Assembly: GCA_964058845.1 (NCBI GenBank) | Contig: CAXKVR010000028.1 | Location: forward strand, 62,001 to 126,000 | Direction: 5' to 3' | Source: Carex sylvatica | Lineage: Eukaryota; Streptophyta; Magnoliopsida; Poales; Cyperaceae | DNA length: 64,000 nt | The notes under the pieces: generated by a model | What the model saw: the letters and a program-made list of their open reading frames with translations, nothing else | The model's database searches: none | Told to the model about the DNA's origin: nothing | Made by a program: the position numbers and the translations under genes | Shown: piece by piece, positions 23,180 to 34,116 of the stretch | How positions within the stretch are numbered: position 1 is the first letter of the stretch | Layout: each line of letters begins with the position of its first letter

Positions 23180-25090
23180 TACCCACAACATTATAATCAC
23201 ATTTTATACCATAGAAACAATGCTTAATAACATATTCAAATGAGTATAAAAGTTGCCACAACAATTGTATTTATACCATAGAAATCGTAGTATACCATAG
23301 TATACAAATGGTCAGACACGTATTACCAAATAGACAAACAGAACATTACCAAAATGGTAAGTTAAACAAATTACTCTAAAGATATAAGTAAAATAAACAA
23401 ATTAGGAGCAGGAGCAACTAAAATCAAAAGAAATAAGTCAGATTACATCAACCAGTGCCAAGACAAACAGATTACTCTAAAGAATCATAAACCCTAGGAG
23501 CAGCAGCAGCAGAAAGGAGAAAAATAAATCGCAGAATTCAAACTCACCTGTAGGAAAAGGAAAGAAATATTTCGATTAGATTTGAATATCCTAAATCTAA
23601 TCCCGCTTGAGAATCAAAGTGGCCAAGTGAAGTTCGGTTCTCTTTCTCTTAGGGAGAAAATGAAATTTCGGGAGAGAGAGGAGTAATTTAGGGAGAAAAT
23701 GGAATGTCGGGAGAGAGAGTAGTAATTTAGGGGTAAAATGAAATCTTTTTAGCGGGCTTCAAATAGAAGAAGGTGGCAGATGAAATTTTTTAGCGGGCTT
23801 CACCTGAAAAAATAATTGGATGGGCCTTGTAATAAGAACATACCCATGCAAAAAAAAAACAAGACATAAATATATACATAATGTATAATAAATTGATCGG
23901 ACATTACCGTATATACTTTTATTTATAAAATCAGATGAATATATTAAGTACTGTACAGTCTGTACTAACTATTTTAGGTATATTGTAATGTATACTAATT
24001 TCATGATAAATAATTAATCCCATTAATTCCATCAAAAAAATATAAAATTTGGTTTCCAAGTACATTTTAATATGAAACTTATTTTGAGAGGTTTGAATTG
24101 ACGGTTTAGATTTTGAAATGGAGATAAAAATGTGATGTATTAAATAGTCAACAATTTTCCTCGGACCTGTGTTTTTTAAAAATTATTTTAATTAATCTGT
24201 CAAGGAATTTTCTAATTTGTAAATATTTAAGAAGATAATTTGGATATTAAAATAAAATTTAAATATGAGCATTATATGGTAAAGATTATGTTGCATAATA
24301 TTTCTATAATAAATTTGGAAATAAAAAATATATATTAGCTAAAAAGTTAATCACTAATTTTTGGCGGATTATTAGTCAAAATATACCCAAAATTAATAAA
24401 TTGTAATAAAAAAAAGGAAATATAAGAAGGTGTGATTGAACAATTAAACCTAAAAATCATTAATTGGGTTGGTATGTAATTTTATATTAAACATCAAATT
24501 TTTATTATGTATGATCCTCATCTTATTATATAACAATGGAATGCAAAAAGAAAAAAAAAATACAAGCCGCTATTCTGCATAAAAAATAATCATCAACTTG
24601 TCTATATCCTTTTCTGTTTCCCTTTTCTTTTCTTTTAATTCATATGTAATGTGGTAATAAAACTAAATGACATTATTACATGATATTACAAGAATCAGGA
24701 TATTGGCTAACTTCATGGTAAGCATACTGGTACGGATAAATCGGTAAAGAAAAACAAACTAATAGGAACCAGTAAAAAAAAAACACTGAAATTATGCAAG
24801 AAAACCCATAAATATAGGAAAAACATAAAATTGCTGAAACATTTAGATTTACTGAAATTATGCAAACTATGCAGTTGACAATAAATTTACTGAAACAAAC
24901 TAAACCCTTACACCAAAAATCAAACTAAAACATTGAGATTCTGAAATTATGCAAGAAAACCCATAAATATATAAAATTAAATATCATCATCCTTTTAATC
25001 CTCGTCAGTTTCTTCGAATGTCATCTTGAGCACTTGTGCCAGCTGGATTCGGCTCCGCCACACCATGAGATTCTGTTGGGCAGTCCAAAT
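23180..25090. other. CACTA interior without coding sequence
   Basis: This is where the TNP2 catalytic domain would be expected, but only AT-rich sequence is seen. A segment of about 65 bp (AATCATTAATTGGGTTGGTA...ATGTATGATCC) occurs at both 23098-23163 and 24454-24517. A tandem pair of GGGAGAGAGA(G)-rich 50-bp units lies near 23650-23740. Part of a fold-back MITE core (GGTTTCCAAGTACATTTTAATATG, about 24050-24075) is also present. Confidence 0.6.
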
Positions 25091-25092
25091 GG

Positions 25093-25734
25093 TCACCAGC
25101 TGGATTTGGCATGGTAAAAGTTTTCAGGTAATTTCTCACCTATAGGGAGCATACTCTTTATCATCGACATCATCCGATTGAAATTATCCTCACTCATTTG
25201 GAAATCTGATTTTAGATTCAAGCATTGAGTGACAACAGACAATACTGAGTGCTTTTCACATTTTACCGTGCTACTTTCATTTACCTTCATTTCCCATAAC
25301 AACTCATTAGCTGATTCTAACATTTCATAAAATGCCTTTGCTTTTGCATTTGGGGGCTCTTCACAGTTTGATGCATCCCAATTGAAATCAGGACGAGCAG
25401 CATCTAATACCATTGTTTGCATTCTATTATTTTCAAAACCCTCATCTTCTACATTGTTATCAAGAAACGGCTCACCATACTTATACCAACTATAATAAAG
25501 GGGACGAAATCCTTTCCTCAATAAATGTTTGCTAACATCACCTCGATCCATAAATTTCCTATTATCGCACAAAGCACATGGGCATCGAATGCAATTCTTG
25601 CCATTTCGTTCAAATATCACATGAGGTTTTGAAAATGCAAAATTTAGAAAACCTTCCACTCCGACTACAAATAGTGGATTCACAGTATTATCATTCAGTA
25701 CCCTTTCATACATCCAAGCACGACTGGTTGTCAT
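25093..25734 (-). pseudogene. TNP2-type CACTA transposase, N-terminal fragment only
   Basis: Starting at the second Met (MTTSRAWMYERV, 25734), the protein has the transposase-associated domain: GVEGFLNFAF, CIRCPCALCDNRKF with its Cys pairs, then VSKHLLRKGFRPLYYSWYKY and GEPF. It ends with MLPIGEKLPENFYHAK, the lead-in to the TNP2 catalytic domain. That domain is not found downstream (23180-25090), so the transposase is truncated and presumably inactive. The upstream in-frame Met at 25782 opens a hydrophobic stretch that is probably 5' leader or intron. Confidence 0.85.
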
Positions 25735-26719
25735 TTTAATTAGTCCTAAAAAAATACACAAATGAATAATTGTTAAGAACAAATTTAACTAATTAATAGA
25801 ATTAAGCAACTCAGTTAACTAATTAAAATGATAACTCAGTCAACTCAGTTAACTAATTAATAGAAGTAGCACAATCAATCCAAATTTTCAACATTTTGGT
25901 TAATAATGTTTTACAGTGGAATAATTACTAAAAAAATAATCTTCTTAAAAATGCTGCAGTAACAGCCATGCAAACTAAAATGCAACACTAACAAATTAAT
26001 TATAAATATATCTGAGCTAGCCACAATATACATTTCCATAAAAAGGCTAGAAGTAAGAAGAAAAGAAATAGCAATGTTAGCAGAGCATAGATAATAACCA
26101 TACATTTGGGTTCAATTTGAAATTTGTTGACATCATTATAAATCAATTTGAATAAAATTACCCAATTTTTCAAACATGTACAAAAATGGCCACTGTAGAC
26201 TATACTAATTAACACATGGGACTAAACTTGGAACTAAACAATGTGATAAGTTGGAGAGAATTTCTAGTCAATAAATGGTTCAATATGCTTCATTTTATAG
26301 TTTTTAATCCCTCCAAAGTATCTCAGTTTGCCAGGAAATAATTCAGCAAAAATAATTAAAAAATCAAGAGAACAAATTGCTTGTACATATATATACCTAT
26401 ATCGTAGGGGTGAAAGGGTCCGGACAGAGAAGCCTACCTAGTTTATCGTTCGCACGGAGAGGGATCGCTACAGCTTCGAACAATTTGACAGTGCGCCTCC
26501 AGCATTCCTCTTTGAAATCTAGGGTTTTGTCAAATAGTGCGAGATCGACAAGAAGGTGAGAGTGAGAGATGATGTGTGCGAGAGGGAGAGAGCAACGAAG
26601 GCGGAGAACACTGTTCTTTTATTTTCTGGGAGGATGGGGAGGTCGGAATAAGACGAAAGGGTCGAGCGAGGGGTGAACTGGAGGCAACTTGAAGAAGAAG
26701 GGAACATTGCTAAGCAGAA

Positions 26720-27118
26720 ATTGCATGGGTATAAAATTTAATTACATGGGGTGAATTATTTGTATGGGCCTCATTTTTTGACCCATGCAATTTAGTTTTC
26801 ACACCCATGCTTATTAGTCACAAGATAGTGAAATAATTGCTATGCACATTTGCATGGGCCGCAATTTTTTTATATCCCATACAATTGAGTTTACCTACCT
26901 ATGCTAATTAGTCATAAGTTATGATATATATGCGGCACATATTTGCATGGGTATATTGTTTATCTATTGCATGGGTGTAGAGATCAATTGCATGGGATTA
27001 TTAATTGCATGGGCCGAATTTTTTGCCCATGCAACTAAGTTAGTCCGCCCATGAAAAAAAATATCAATTGTATGGGATTAACTTAAAGATGCAATTATTT
27101 TTAGTTATCCATGCAAAT
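26720..27118. repeat. CACTA right subterminal repeats (GCATGGG)
   Basis: The same TTGCATGGG/CCCATGCAA words as at the left end recur about a dozen times and stop just inside the right TIR. Confidence 0.9.
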
Positions 27119-27165
27119 AGTCCAAATTCTAGTAGTGTGTAAGGCATGACTGAGAGCTATAGAGC

Positions 27166-27371
27166 CAGGGGCAAAGCCAGACTTTCAGACTATAGGAGTC
27201 AGACGAGAATGGGGACCAAATATATAAAAAAATTATGCTGTCAATGGGGATCAAATGCACATTGTTCATAGTATTTTTCTCTTAACTATATAAAAAATAT
27301 GGTATAAATACAAAAAAAAATGAAAAAAATGGGGGTTAATTGACCCCCATTGCTTGAGGGTGGCTTCACTG
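27166..27371. mobile_element. hAT-type MITE in the LINE (206 bp)
   Basis: It begins CAGGGGCAAAGCCAG and ends GGTGGCTTCACTG, giving imperfect inverted ends. It is flanked by TATAGAGC (27158-27165) and TATAGAGA (27372-27379), 7 of 8 identical. Excising it joins LINE reverse-transcriptase codons in frame. Confidence 0.8.
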
Positions 27372-27379
27372 TATAGAGA

Positions 27380-28411
27380 CAATTTTTGATCCACTGTATT
27401 TATCTAGATCCGAAATTTCTACTTTCTAAAACTTCTAAAAGATAATCCCAATGAATTTTATGATACGTTTTTTCAAAGTCTACTTTTATAACTACTCTTG
27501 ATTATTTACTAGTATTACAAGAACTAATGAAGAATTTCTTGACTAAGGATTACGTTATCTAAAATAAATCTATTCTTAATGAAGGCTGATTGACTACTAT
27601 CTATAATTCTAGGCATAATGGATTCTAAGCGAAGAGTAAGTATTTTAGAAAGTATTTTAAAGTTACAATTAACTAAACTAATTGGTCTAAATTTTTAAAT
27701 GAGGGTAGCATCCTTTTCTTTAGGGATGAGACATATGCATAATTTGTTAATCTTGTGTAAATCTAAAGTATTTTCAAAGAAGTAATGTGCTAGAAGCATA
27801 TATAAGATCATCCTTAACTACGTCCCAAAAAATTTGATAAAATTTGAATGTAAACCCATCAGGGTCGGGGGCCCCATTGGGTTCAGATGCCAACACAGCT
27901 TGTTTCAGCTCAGCTTCCGTGAATGGTCGTTCTAATTCTCATTGTTCTAAATGAGTTAATTTATCCTCTGGTTCTCAAAACTCATTTGTCAAAAATCTAT
28001 ACTTGTCTCCTACTGCACCTAACAAATCCTTGTAGTATTGAACTATGTGATGCTTAATTTCAGCTAGATTATTAATGATTTGACCATTTATTTCTAAAGT
28101 ATTAATTTTACTTTTCTTATGTCTATGGGTAGTTAAGTGTGAAAATATTTGGTGTTTGCATCACCTTCAGCCAACCACCTTTATTTAGATAACAGTTTCC
28201 AATGAGATTCCTCTTCCTGCAGGTACAATGTGTCTAACTTAACTTGAGAGGCTATCCACTCTCTCTTTTGTTGTTGTAAATGGCCTATCTTCTCTAATTT
28301 TTTCAAGTTTATGCAATTGTAACTTTTCTTTTTTTCTTTTATCATAGAAATTTTTTGCTCAACCCTTAATTTTTTTCCTTATATGTTTCAATTTTTATTC
28401 CAACTTTTGGC
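27380..28411 (-). pseudogene. LINE ORF2, 5' part: linker and RT fingers
   Basis: Minus-strand translation gives a helical pre-RT region (EKLQLHKLEKI, about 28330), then FSHLTTHRHKKSKINTLE (about 28150-28100). These are followed by SEPNGAPDPDGFTFKFYQIF (about 27885-27830), SQSAFIKNRFILDNVILSQE (about 27590-27535) and KVDFEKTYHKIHWDYLLEVL (about 27490-27430). The order and spacing match L1-type reverse transcriptase. Several stops (about 27955, 27690, 27510) interrupt it. The frame resumes beyond the MITE and CACTA insertions at 19183. Confidence 0.9.
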
Positions 28412-28426
28412 ATTTGTACAGCATTT

Positions 28427-29086
28427 GTTGGAGAACTTAAATATTATAACATTAATGGATGCTTTTGCAAGGTATATAGTATGACAGAGACGAAGAATTT
28501 TTTTGGGATGAGACTACCTAGGTAGGGACCCAATTAGCTAGGAGGTTAGGCACACGCCCCTTTTGAACTTTATGTCACATAGATTAAAGTGATCTCCTAT
28601 AATTGCTTTTACCACATATATTGGATCATCAAATTTTTATCTACTTATGTTAATTAATTAATTTCGTTCTTTTAAGGTGCTTATCTCCCCCATACCATTA
28701 TTTCTTTCTAGTTTGACCCCCTTTGCTTTGTCCTCATAGCTAAAGTTACAATTGTGTTCCATCTTTTTAGGTGCTTATCCAGTTATCCTAATTCTTCGAC
28801 TTACACAATAATTGTTTGAGAAATGTTAGTTTGACCCCACTTAACTAAGACACCTAAGGATCTTGACATAACATCAAATCATGACTCCTAAGGATTTTAA
28901 GGTGCTTATAATTGCTTTTTAGATGCAAGCACACTTTGATTATTTAATGGTGATGTGAATAGAGTTGCCGTTTAAAACAAGGAAGCTTAATTTCTTAAAT
29001 TTTGATAAAGATAGTAGCTATCAGTGTAGGAGATGTTTAAAAAATTAACATAATCAAGTTTATAAATAGGTTATATATATATAATT
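28427..29086. other. Intergenic region
   Basis: No gene is recognised. The phrase AAGGTGCTTAT recurs three times (about 28675, 28770, 28900), suggesting a loosely repeated unit. Confidence 0.45.
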
Positions 29087-29100
29087 GAGTGGAATAATTA

Positions 29101-29196
29101 AAACCTTCGCAGCTCGTGAGAGGGAATCGAACTCTCAATCTTTGGGTACAACAACTCTATGACTTTTTTCTAATCAATTGTACTACCTCCTCTTTC
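29101..29196 (-). mobile_element. tRNA-derived SINE, 96 bp
   Basis: On the minus strand it reads GAGGTAGTACAATTGATTAG (A-box-like) and GAGAGTTCGATTCCCTCTC (B box, perfect GGTTCGA-like core in a stem). It is flanked by GAGTGGAATAATTA (29087-29100) and GAGCGGAATAATTA (29197-29210), 13 of 14 identical. It is homologous to the copy at 47852-47970. Confidence 0.8.
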
Positions 29197-29676
29197 GAGC
29201 GGAATAATTAATATAATGAAGAGATACAATAATATTCTGGTTATAAATTTCTGAAAGAAGAAATGGGATAAATTAATTGGAGGAAAAACACAGTACAGAA
29301 CGAACAGTACTGTGATATAATTGGATTAGGAATTTAAACAGTGCCCCAACTTAATTAAGGATTGATCAAGTGTGCTAGCCAATTAGAGACTCGCATGGCA
29401 TGTATATTTTGATGGAACAACCACTTACATGCCATAAATGACGCGTGCAATTGGTGCAAACTTAGTGAAGGCGTTTGTTTTTGAGTAAAAGATCAGCGCT
29501 CTTTTATTGACGACATAGATAGCGAAATGCTTGCGTAAGCTAGCTCCTACAGAACTACCCTTATAAAAATCATGCTGCTTTTGCATGCGTACCCTTGAAA
29601 TTTCTTATAAAGTTGTACACAATATATAAATATTTGTCGCCGGAAAATTTTTAAAGACATGATAAATATTAGTCAT

Positions 29677-30053
29677 GAGTGAGGCTACGATATTTTGTAA
29701 AATACATATCATTTTGTATTATAGATGTACATCTCTATTTTTAAAGTTTAAACAAATTTTATAAGACCAAATTTTACATTCTTAAATTCTTTTGTTAAAA
29801 TCTTTTAAATAGGTAGAAATCACTTGATCTAAGGATTCTAAACCATCCGAAAGTAGTGATTTTCTACCTATCTAAGCATATATTACAAAATTCTATAAAA
29901 TGCTAAATTTGGTCTTCAAATATATTTACTGAGCAGTTCATATCAATTATTTGAACTTAAAAACTAAGATATATACTCATAGTTTTCCTAAAAAAATATA
30001 TATACTCATAGTACAAATTGATATGCACTTTACAAATTATTGTATCCTCACTC
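29677..30053. mobile_element. Fold-back MITE (377 bp)
   Basis: It begins GAGTGAGGCTAC and ends GTATCCTCACTC, with an internal inverted pair around ATCACTTGATCTAAGG. It shares the GACCAAATTTTACATT core phrase with the elements at 31.8, 35.4, 35.9 and 36.3 kb. Confidence 0.65.
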
Positions 30054-30179
30054 TAGAGCCGTTGTCAAATATAAATGGGTATTTCACAACTTCTGCAATT
30101 GCAAATATATGTATACATATATATACAGATACTTATCTCTATATACATCTTAATTTATAAATGCTATTTTGTAAAGCAG

Positions 30180-31098
30180 AAGTTGAAAATTACTATTGTT
30201 TAATTTTTTTTAAATCATTGTTTTTTTATTAATGATCCAGAATTGTCTGAAGACAACAATTTGTACACATCTTAATAAATACTAAACAAATTCCAAAAAA
30301 AAAGAAAATGAAATTTTTTGTCTCTAAGCACATTTTAATATGGAGATTATGTTGAACGGTTCAAATCGACTGTTTGGACTTTAAAACCATAAAAATGACT
30401 TATAAATATATGGTGTCAAGATATATCACTATAAAATGATGTAATTGGTATCTCTATCTATCAATATATATATAGTAAGGCTACCATGCTTTGCAAATTA
30501 AAAAACTCACTTTAATTTGCAAAGCATGGTAGCCTTACTCTATATGTGTGTGTGCGCGCGTTTGCGTGTAATTTTTGTATTTTCAAGGAAAAAATAACAG
30601 AAAAAATAACTTCTAATTTTGAAACATTGACTTTTTCTTTTTCTTTTTATCACCAGGGACTACAAGATAAAATAAACTCTTAACGGCTATAATCAAATCA
30701 TACAACGTACGTATGCAAGTCACACATTCAAGATAAAATATAACAAATATTTAGGGATATTAATGCAAAATGCACACGTACATATTAAAATAATGTTCTG
30801 ACAATTCATGGATTGCCAAATGCCTCCTTCGCTTTGTTTTGTGCGCACTACACAATGAAGGTCCGTGGAATCATCCAAGTCACACAGAAAAGGGATCATC
30901 AATATTAGAAAAGAGCAAAGCATGAGATAGCAGGTTACTGTTTAAGAATAGCAGTGGATTTCATTCCTACAACAAAAAGGCATCTTGTAAAATCCGTACT
31001 CCCAACATTTAACCCCACAAACCTTCCCCTATCCAGTAGTAAACAATAACACATATGCATGATGCACAAGAACTTCAGATAGATAGAGAGAGAGAGAC
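30180..31098. other. Intergenic region with MITE remnants
   Basis: Apart from the hairpin at 30474, a single-arm remnant of the fold-back family (GTCTCTAAGCACATTTTAATATGG, about 30331-30400) is visible. No supported gene is present; the short minus-strand frames at 30720-31219 have no domains. Confidence 0.5.
30474..30539. repeat. Perfect 66-bp hairpin with 29-bp arms
   Basis: The arm starting AGTAAGGCTACCATGCTTTG is perfectly complementary to the arm ending CAAAGCATGGTAGCCTTACT, separated by an 8-base loop. It sits at the end of a TA-rich tract. The arm resembles the outer arm of the element at 35416 (GTAAGTCTACCATACATTG), so this may be a core-less derivative. Confidence 0.85.
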
Positions 31099-31106
31099 AG
31101 CCATTG

Positions 31107-31465
31107 GTAGAGGGGAAAAAATAGCACGGCGGAGCCGGCTCCGTCATGAGATGGCACGGAACTAAACAGTACGTGTTACTGTTTCGTACCGTGACTCGCG
31201 TGTCGCATGCTATGACCATTCCTTGACGTTTTGGTCACGGTACACGAAAGATCTGGTCACGGTACGTAATCACGCGAGTCACATGTAATTAATTAGGACC
31301 ATTAGGTCTTAATCAAATGATGAATTTTGAATAAACTAACTTAAATTATGAAAAAATAGTTAAACATTAGAAACATGATCAGTTACGTTTGAAAATAGCA
31401 CGCGAGTCGTGCCGTGACCACCCCTTGATATTTTGATCACAGCACGGCACGTTTTTTCCACTCTA
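31107..31465. mobile_element. hAT-type MITE, GGCACGGCAC family (359 bp)
   Basis: The ends are TAGAGGGGAAAAAATAGCACGG and the complement TAGAGTGGAAAAAACGTGCCG. Flanking 8-mers are GCCATTGG and GCTAGTGG (6 of 8). The interior is about 80% alike by eye to the copy at 43106-43698, including TCTTAATCAAAT and AACTTAAATTATGAAAAAA. Confidence 0.75.
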
Positions 31466-31743
31466 GCTAGTGGCGTACAGCCGCCAACACATATGCATGA
31501 TGCACAAGAACTTCAGATAGTTAGATAGAAAGAGAGGTTTCATATATATCACTCTTGACAGCCGCTATCAAGTTTTAGAAAAAAAAAGAAGAAGAGGGGT
31601 TTCATATCACTTAAGTACCTCATCGTTTGAGTTCGAATCTTGCCCGTTCATGTGAATTTTTAAATAGGCCCGCGTTGACTCGGATTCATATTGAAGGACT
31701 CGATTATAAACACACTGATTACATTACTTTAGAAGAAGTGAAC

Positions 31744-32427
31744 TCATGGGGGGGTGGTGGAGGTGGGGAAGGGTTGCATAGAAAAATAATAATAATAAAC
31801 TTTACAGGAATATATATTGAGGTTGGCTACTATGCTTATATAAGCATATCCCCACATATGCTTATAACTCATTTTTGTGTTTTCAATGTCCAAATGGTCG
31901 ATCGGAACCGTTCATCTTGTTCTCCATATTAATATGTTCTCGGAGACCAAATTTTATATTTTTCTGAATTTTTTTACTATTTATTAAGTTACTTTAAAAA
32001 TCGCTGATCCAACGGTGGCTTCACAAAACAGTAAAATCAGAAGCCACCGTTGAATCAGAAATTTTCAAATTGGCTTAATAAATAGTAAAAAAATTCAGAA
32101 AATTGTAAAATTTGGTCTCCAAGCACATTTCAATATATATATCACATCTAACGGTTCAGATCGACCATTTGGACATTGGAAACACAAAAATGAGTTATAA
32201 GCATATGTAGGGATATGCTTATATAAGCATAGTAGCCAACCTCATATATATATAGGAAATGCTGAGAGATGATTCAGAGAATTAAGCATATGTAAGTACT
32301 TCATGGGGGGGGCGGGGAGGTGGGGAGGGGTTGCATAGAAAAATAATAATAATAAACTTTACAGTAATATATATATATATAAGAAATGCTGAGAGATGAT
32401 TCAGAGAATTAAGCATATGTAAGTACT
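31744..32427. repeat. Tandem duplication, one copy filled by a MITE
   Basis: Unit 1 (31744-32300) and unit 2 (32301-32427) both read TCATGGGGGG...GGTTGCATAGAAAAATAATAATAA...ACTTTACAG(G/T)AATATATAT...GAAATGCTGAGAGATGATTC...GTACTTCATG. Unit 1 differs by having a 425-bp fold-back MITE inside its TA run. Unit 2 is the empty counterpart. Confidence 0.9.
31819..32243. mobile_element. Fold-back MITE in (TA)n, copy A (425 bp)
   Basis: It starts GAGGTTGGCTACTATGCTTA and ends with its near-perfect complement TAAGCATAGTAGCCAACCTC. The whole element is nearly palindromic, with arms meeting near AACGGTGGCTTC...GAAGCCACCGTT. It is flanked by TATATAT sequence on both sides. It has a close paralogue at 35865-36298. 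Confidence 0.95.
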
Positions 32428-32656
32428 TCATGTAAATAATACATAGTTCAGAAGTTTAACAATGGATGTATGGTTCTGATGACCCATCAGACTGTTTCAG
32501 CTCTAATTGATTAAACAAATACAACTACCTCTACAATATTTGTTCAATATACACTTGAACATGATGATGTGCTGCAATAATTTGCTTTCTTGGCAGTCTG
32601 ATAGGCATTGAACTTAACATGTAGCAAATCGGCTCGTCGAACGTAATGTACGGGTC

Positions 32657-33974
32657 CTATTTAGGCAAGCTTACTTCATCGAAATCGTCAAGAGATAAGA
32701 AAACTTCATCCAAGCATGATAGTTCATTGCCTTCATCCTGAAAGCTTGATTGCGAGCCACCACTCGAGTCATAAACCTGACAAACGACCCATTTGTTTCT
32801 CTCCTAAATATTAATTGAACATGAAGTTAGTATATATATATGTATTTCTCCATCTCAAGGGTTTTTGAGGTATATATTAATTGATACATTAGGTACGTGT
32901 TGAACTGCTTGTACATACTTCTGATGGCAGTCATCACACATGCAATTGAATGGTCCAAATAATATATATATATGAAATGATTTCAGTCAAATATATTGAA
33001 TCGATCAAATAGTTCTAAAAATATGAACACTATTACCTTTGTTGAATGACCATTTTTTGTTCTACTATTAGCACTTCCACCACTACTGTTTGAATGGTTT
33101 CCATCAAGTAAATGGAATTCATGCATAACCCAATTTGTTTTGATTCTCTCTTGTGAGTCTCTGATGTAAAAAACTAGGGTTTTCTTCGATCCAACATCTC
33201 TACCACCGCCGGTTCTAACTTGTTCGTCACTACCAACTTGGCTCCAATACCCATTTGGTGTACCTCTACTTTGTGACATCCGGGTGAAAAAGTAGAACCT
33301 ATCATTTGCTTGAAGAGCTTTACCTTCAAAATTTTGGAAAAGGTGGTTGGTGTTACTTATTGGGAAAAATTATTTTTTTATGCATTATTTTTCAAAAGTA
33401 AACAACTGCTTGCTGAGGTTAATTAAGAACATACTATATTACTTGTTGTGGAATTTAGTACTTAATAAACTCATCTTTTACATATTCCATTTAAAGGCTA
33501 CTTTTGTTTTTATACTAACAAACTCTAACATTAATTATTAGTTATGTGTCCTACATCAATATTTTTTTTGGACAACATTATAGCAAAATTCCATTGTCAT
33601 GATCACACCTCTATTTTAATATAATTTTTGAATGGTGTCATAATTAAGTATAGAGGCTTATATATTATATATATGTACAACCACTGCTGTTTGCACACTT
33701 TATGAATTTAAATAGTGATGTATGTGCAATTAATGAGTGTAATAATTGATCCCATGCAGAAGGAATATAAGTACAAAAACAAAAGAAAAAGAAAAAATAA
33801 TAAAAAACAACCATTGAGATCCCAAGGATCGTAACGATGGAGATGAACGGTGGGGATGACGTCTGGATAACATGGTAGTGCCGAGACCTTGCGATGAAGA
33901 AAATGAACGACTAATTCTTCATCGGAAGGGTAGAAATGGAAACCCGGAGGTAGGCTTGTGATTCCTTCTCCCAT
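32657..33974 (-). CDS. NAC104: NAC domain transcription factor, NAC104/XND1-like (3 exons)
   Basis: Exons are 33812-33974, 33037-33323 and 32657-32803, with GT...AG borders and 597 nt encoding 198 aa. Residues 1-54 give LPPGFHFYPSDEELVVHFLH and the C...PDVIP and YDPWDLN blocks (NAC subdomains A/B). Exon 2 gives KALQANDRFYFFT, a NGYW box and TNWVMHEFHLL (C/D). Exon 3 gives KWVVCQVYDSS (E) and the acidic tail ELSCLDEVFLSLDDFDEVSL. That tail and the short length are the signature of XND1/NAC104, which in Arabidopsis restrains xylem differentiation and programmed cell death and binds the retinoblastoma-related protein through its C-terminal region. Nuclear DNA-binding role is inferred from family. 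I chose the Met at 33974, the usual few residues before LPPGF; an in-frame Met at 34025 would add 17 residues. A Ser-rich linker (SNSSGGSAN) sits between subdomains D and E. Confidence 0.93.
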
Positions 33975-34116
33975 GTGATTATGTGAATAATTGTTGACGA
34001 ATATAAACTTTGCATGTGCTAACACTAATTAGAGAAGAGAAAGTGAAAGTGGCTATCTAGATGGAAGCAGGAAACCAAGTGATGTTGGATCACAGCCTAC
34101 TATCTAGTGTAGATAT

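Larger units (their letters stand above)
19187..27137 (-). mobile_element. CACTA (En/Spm) transposon, 7.95 kb, non-autonomous by decay
   Basis: The termini are exact inverted repeats starting CACTACTAGAATTTGGACTA at 19187 and ending TAGTCCAAATTCTAGTAGTG at 27137, about 28 bp of match. They are flanked by the 3-bp target duplication TGT (19184-19186 and 27138-27140). Both ends carry dense TTGCATGGG/CCCATGCAA subterminal repeats. Inside are an N-terminal TNP2 fragment (25093-25734) and a multi-exon accessory gene of the Transposase_24 type (21141-23077), both on the minus strand. The TNP2 catalytic domain is absent. Length, TIR, TSD and gene content all agree with CACTA. Confidence 0.97.
17159..28411 (-). 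mobile_element. 5'-truncated L1-type LINE interrupted by a CACTA element and a MITE
   Basis: A 15-bp direct repeat ATTTGTACAGCATTT (17144-17158 and 28412-28426) flanks the composite. On the minus strand, ORF2 is entered downstream of the endonuclease and runs through the reverse transcriptase into the zinc-binding RVT region. The 3' UTR ends ...GAAATGGGCCTTAGCC followed by a homopolymer. Removing the CACTA element (19187-27137 plus its TSD) and the MITE (27166-27371) restores contact between the two reverse-transcriptase halves. The LINE itself is then about 3.1 kb. The insertion predates both guests. Confidence 0.9.

Noticed and set aside
29105..29196. Possible tRNA gene on the minus strand
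   Set aside because: Same reasoning: B box stem only, no acceptor stem, flanked by a target duplication.
31590..31700. Third SINE copy around GTTTGAGTTCGAATCTTGCCC
   Set aside because: A B-box-like word is present, but no A box at the right distance and no target duplication were found.
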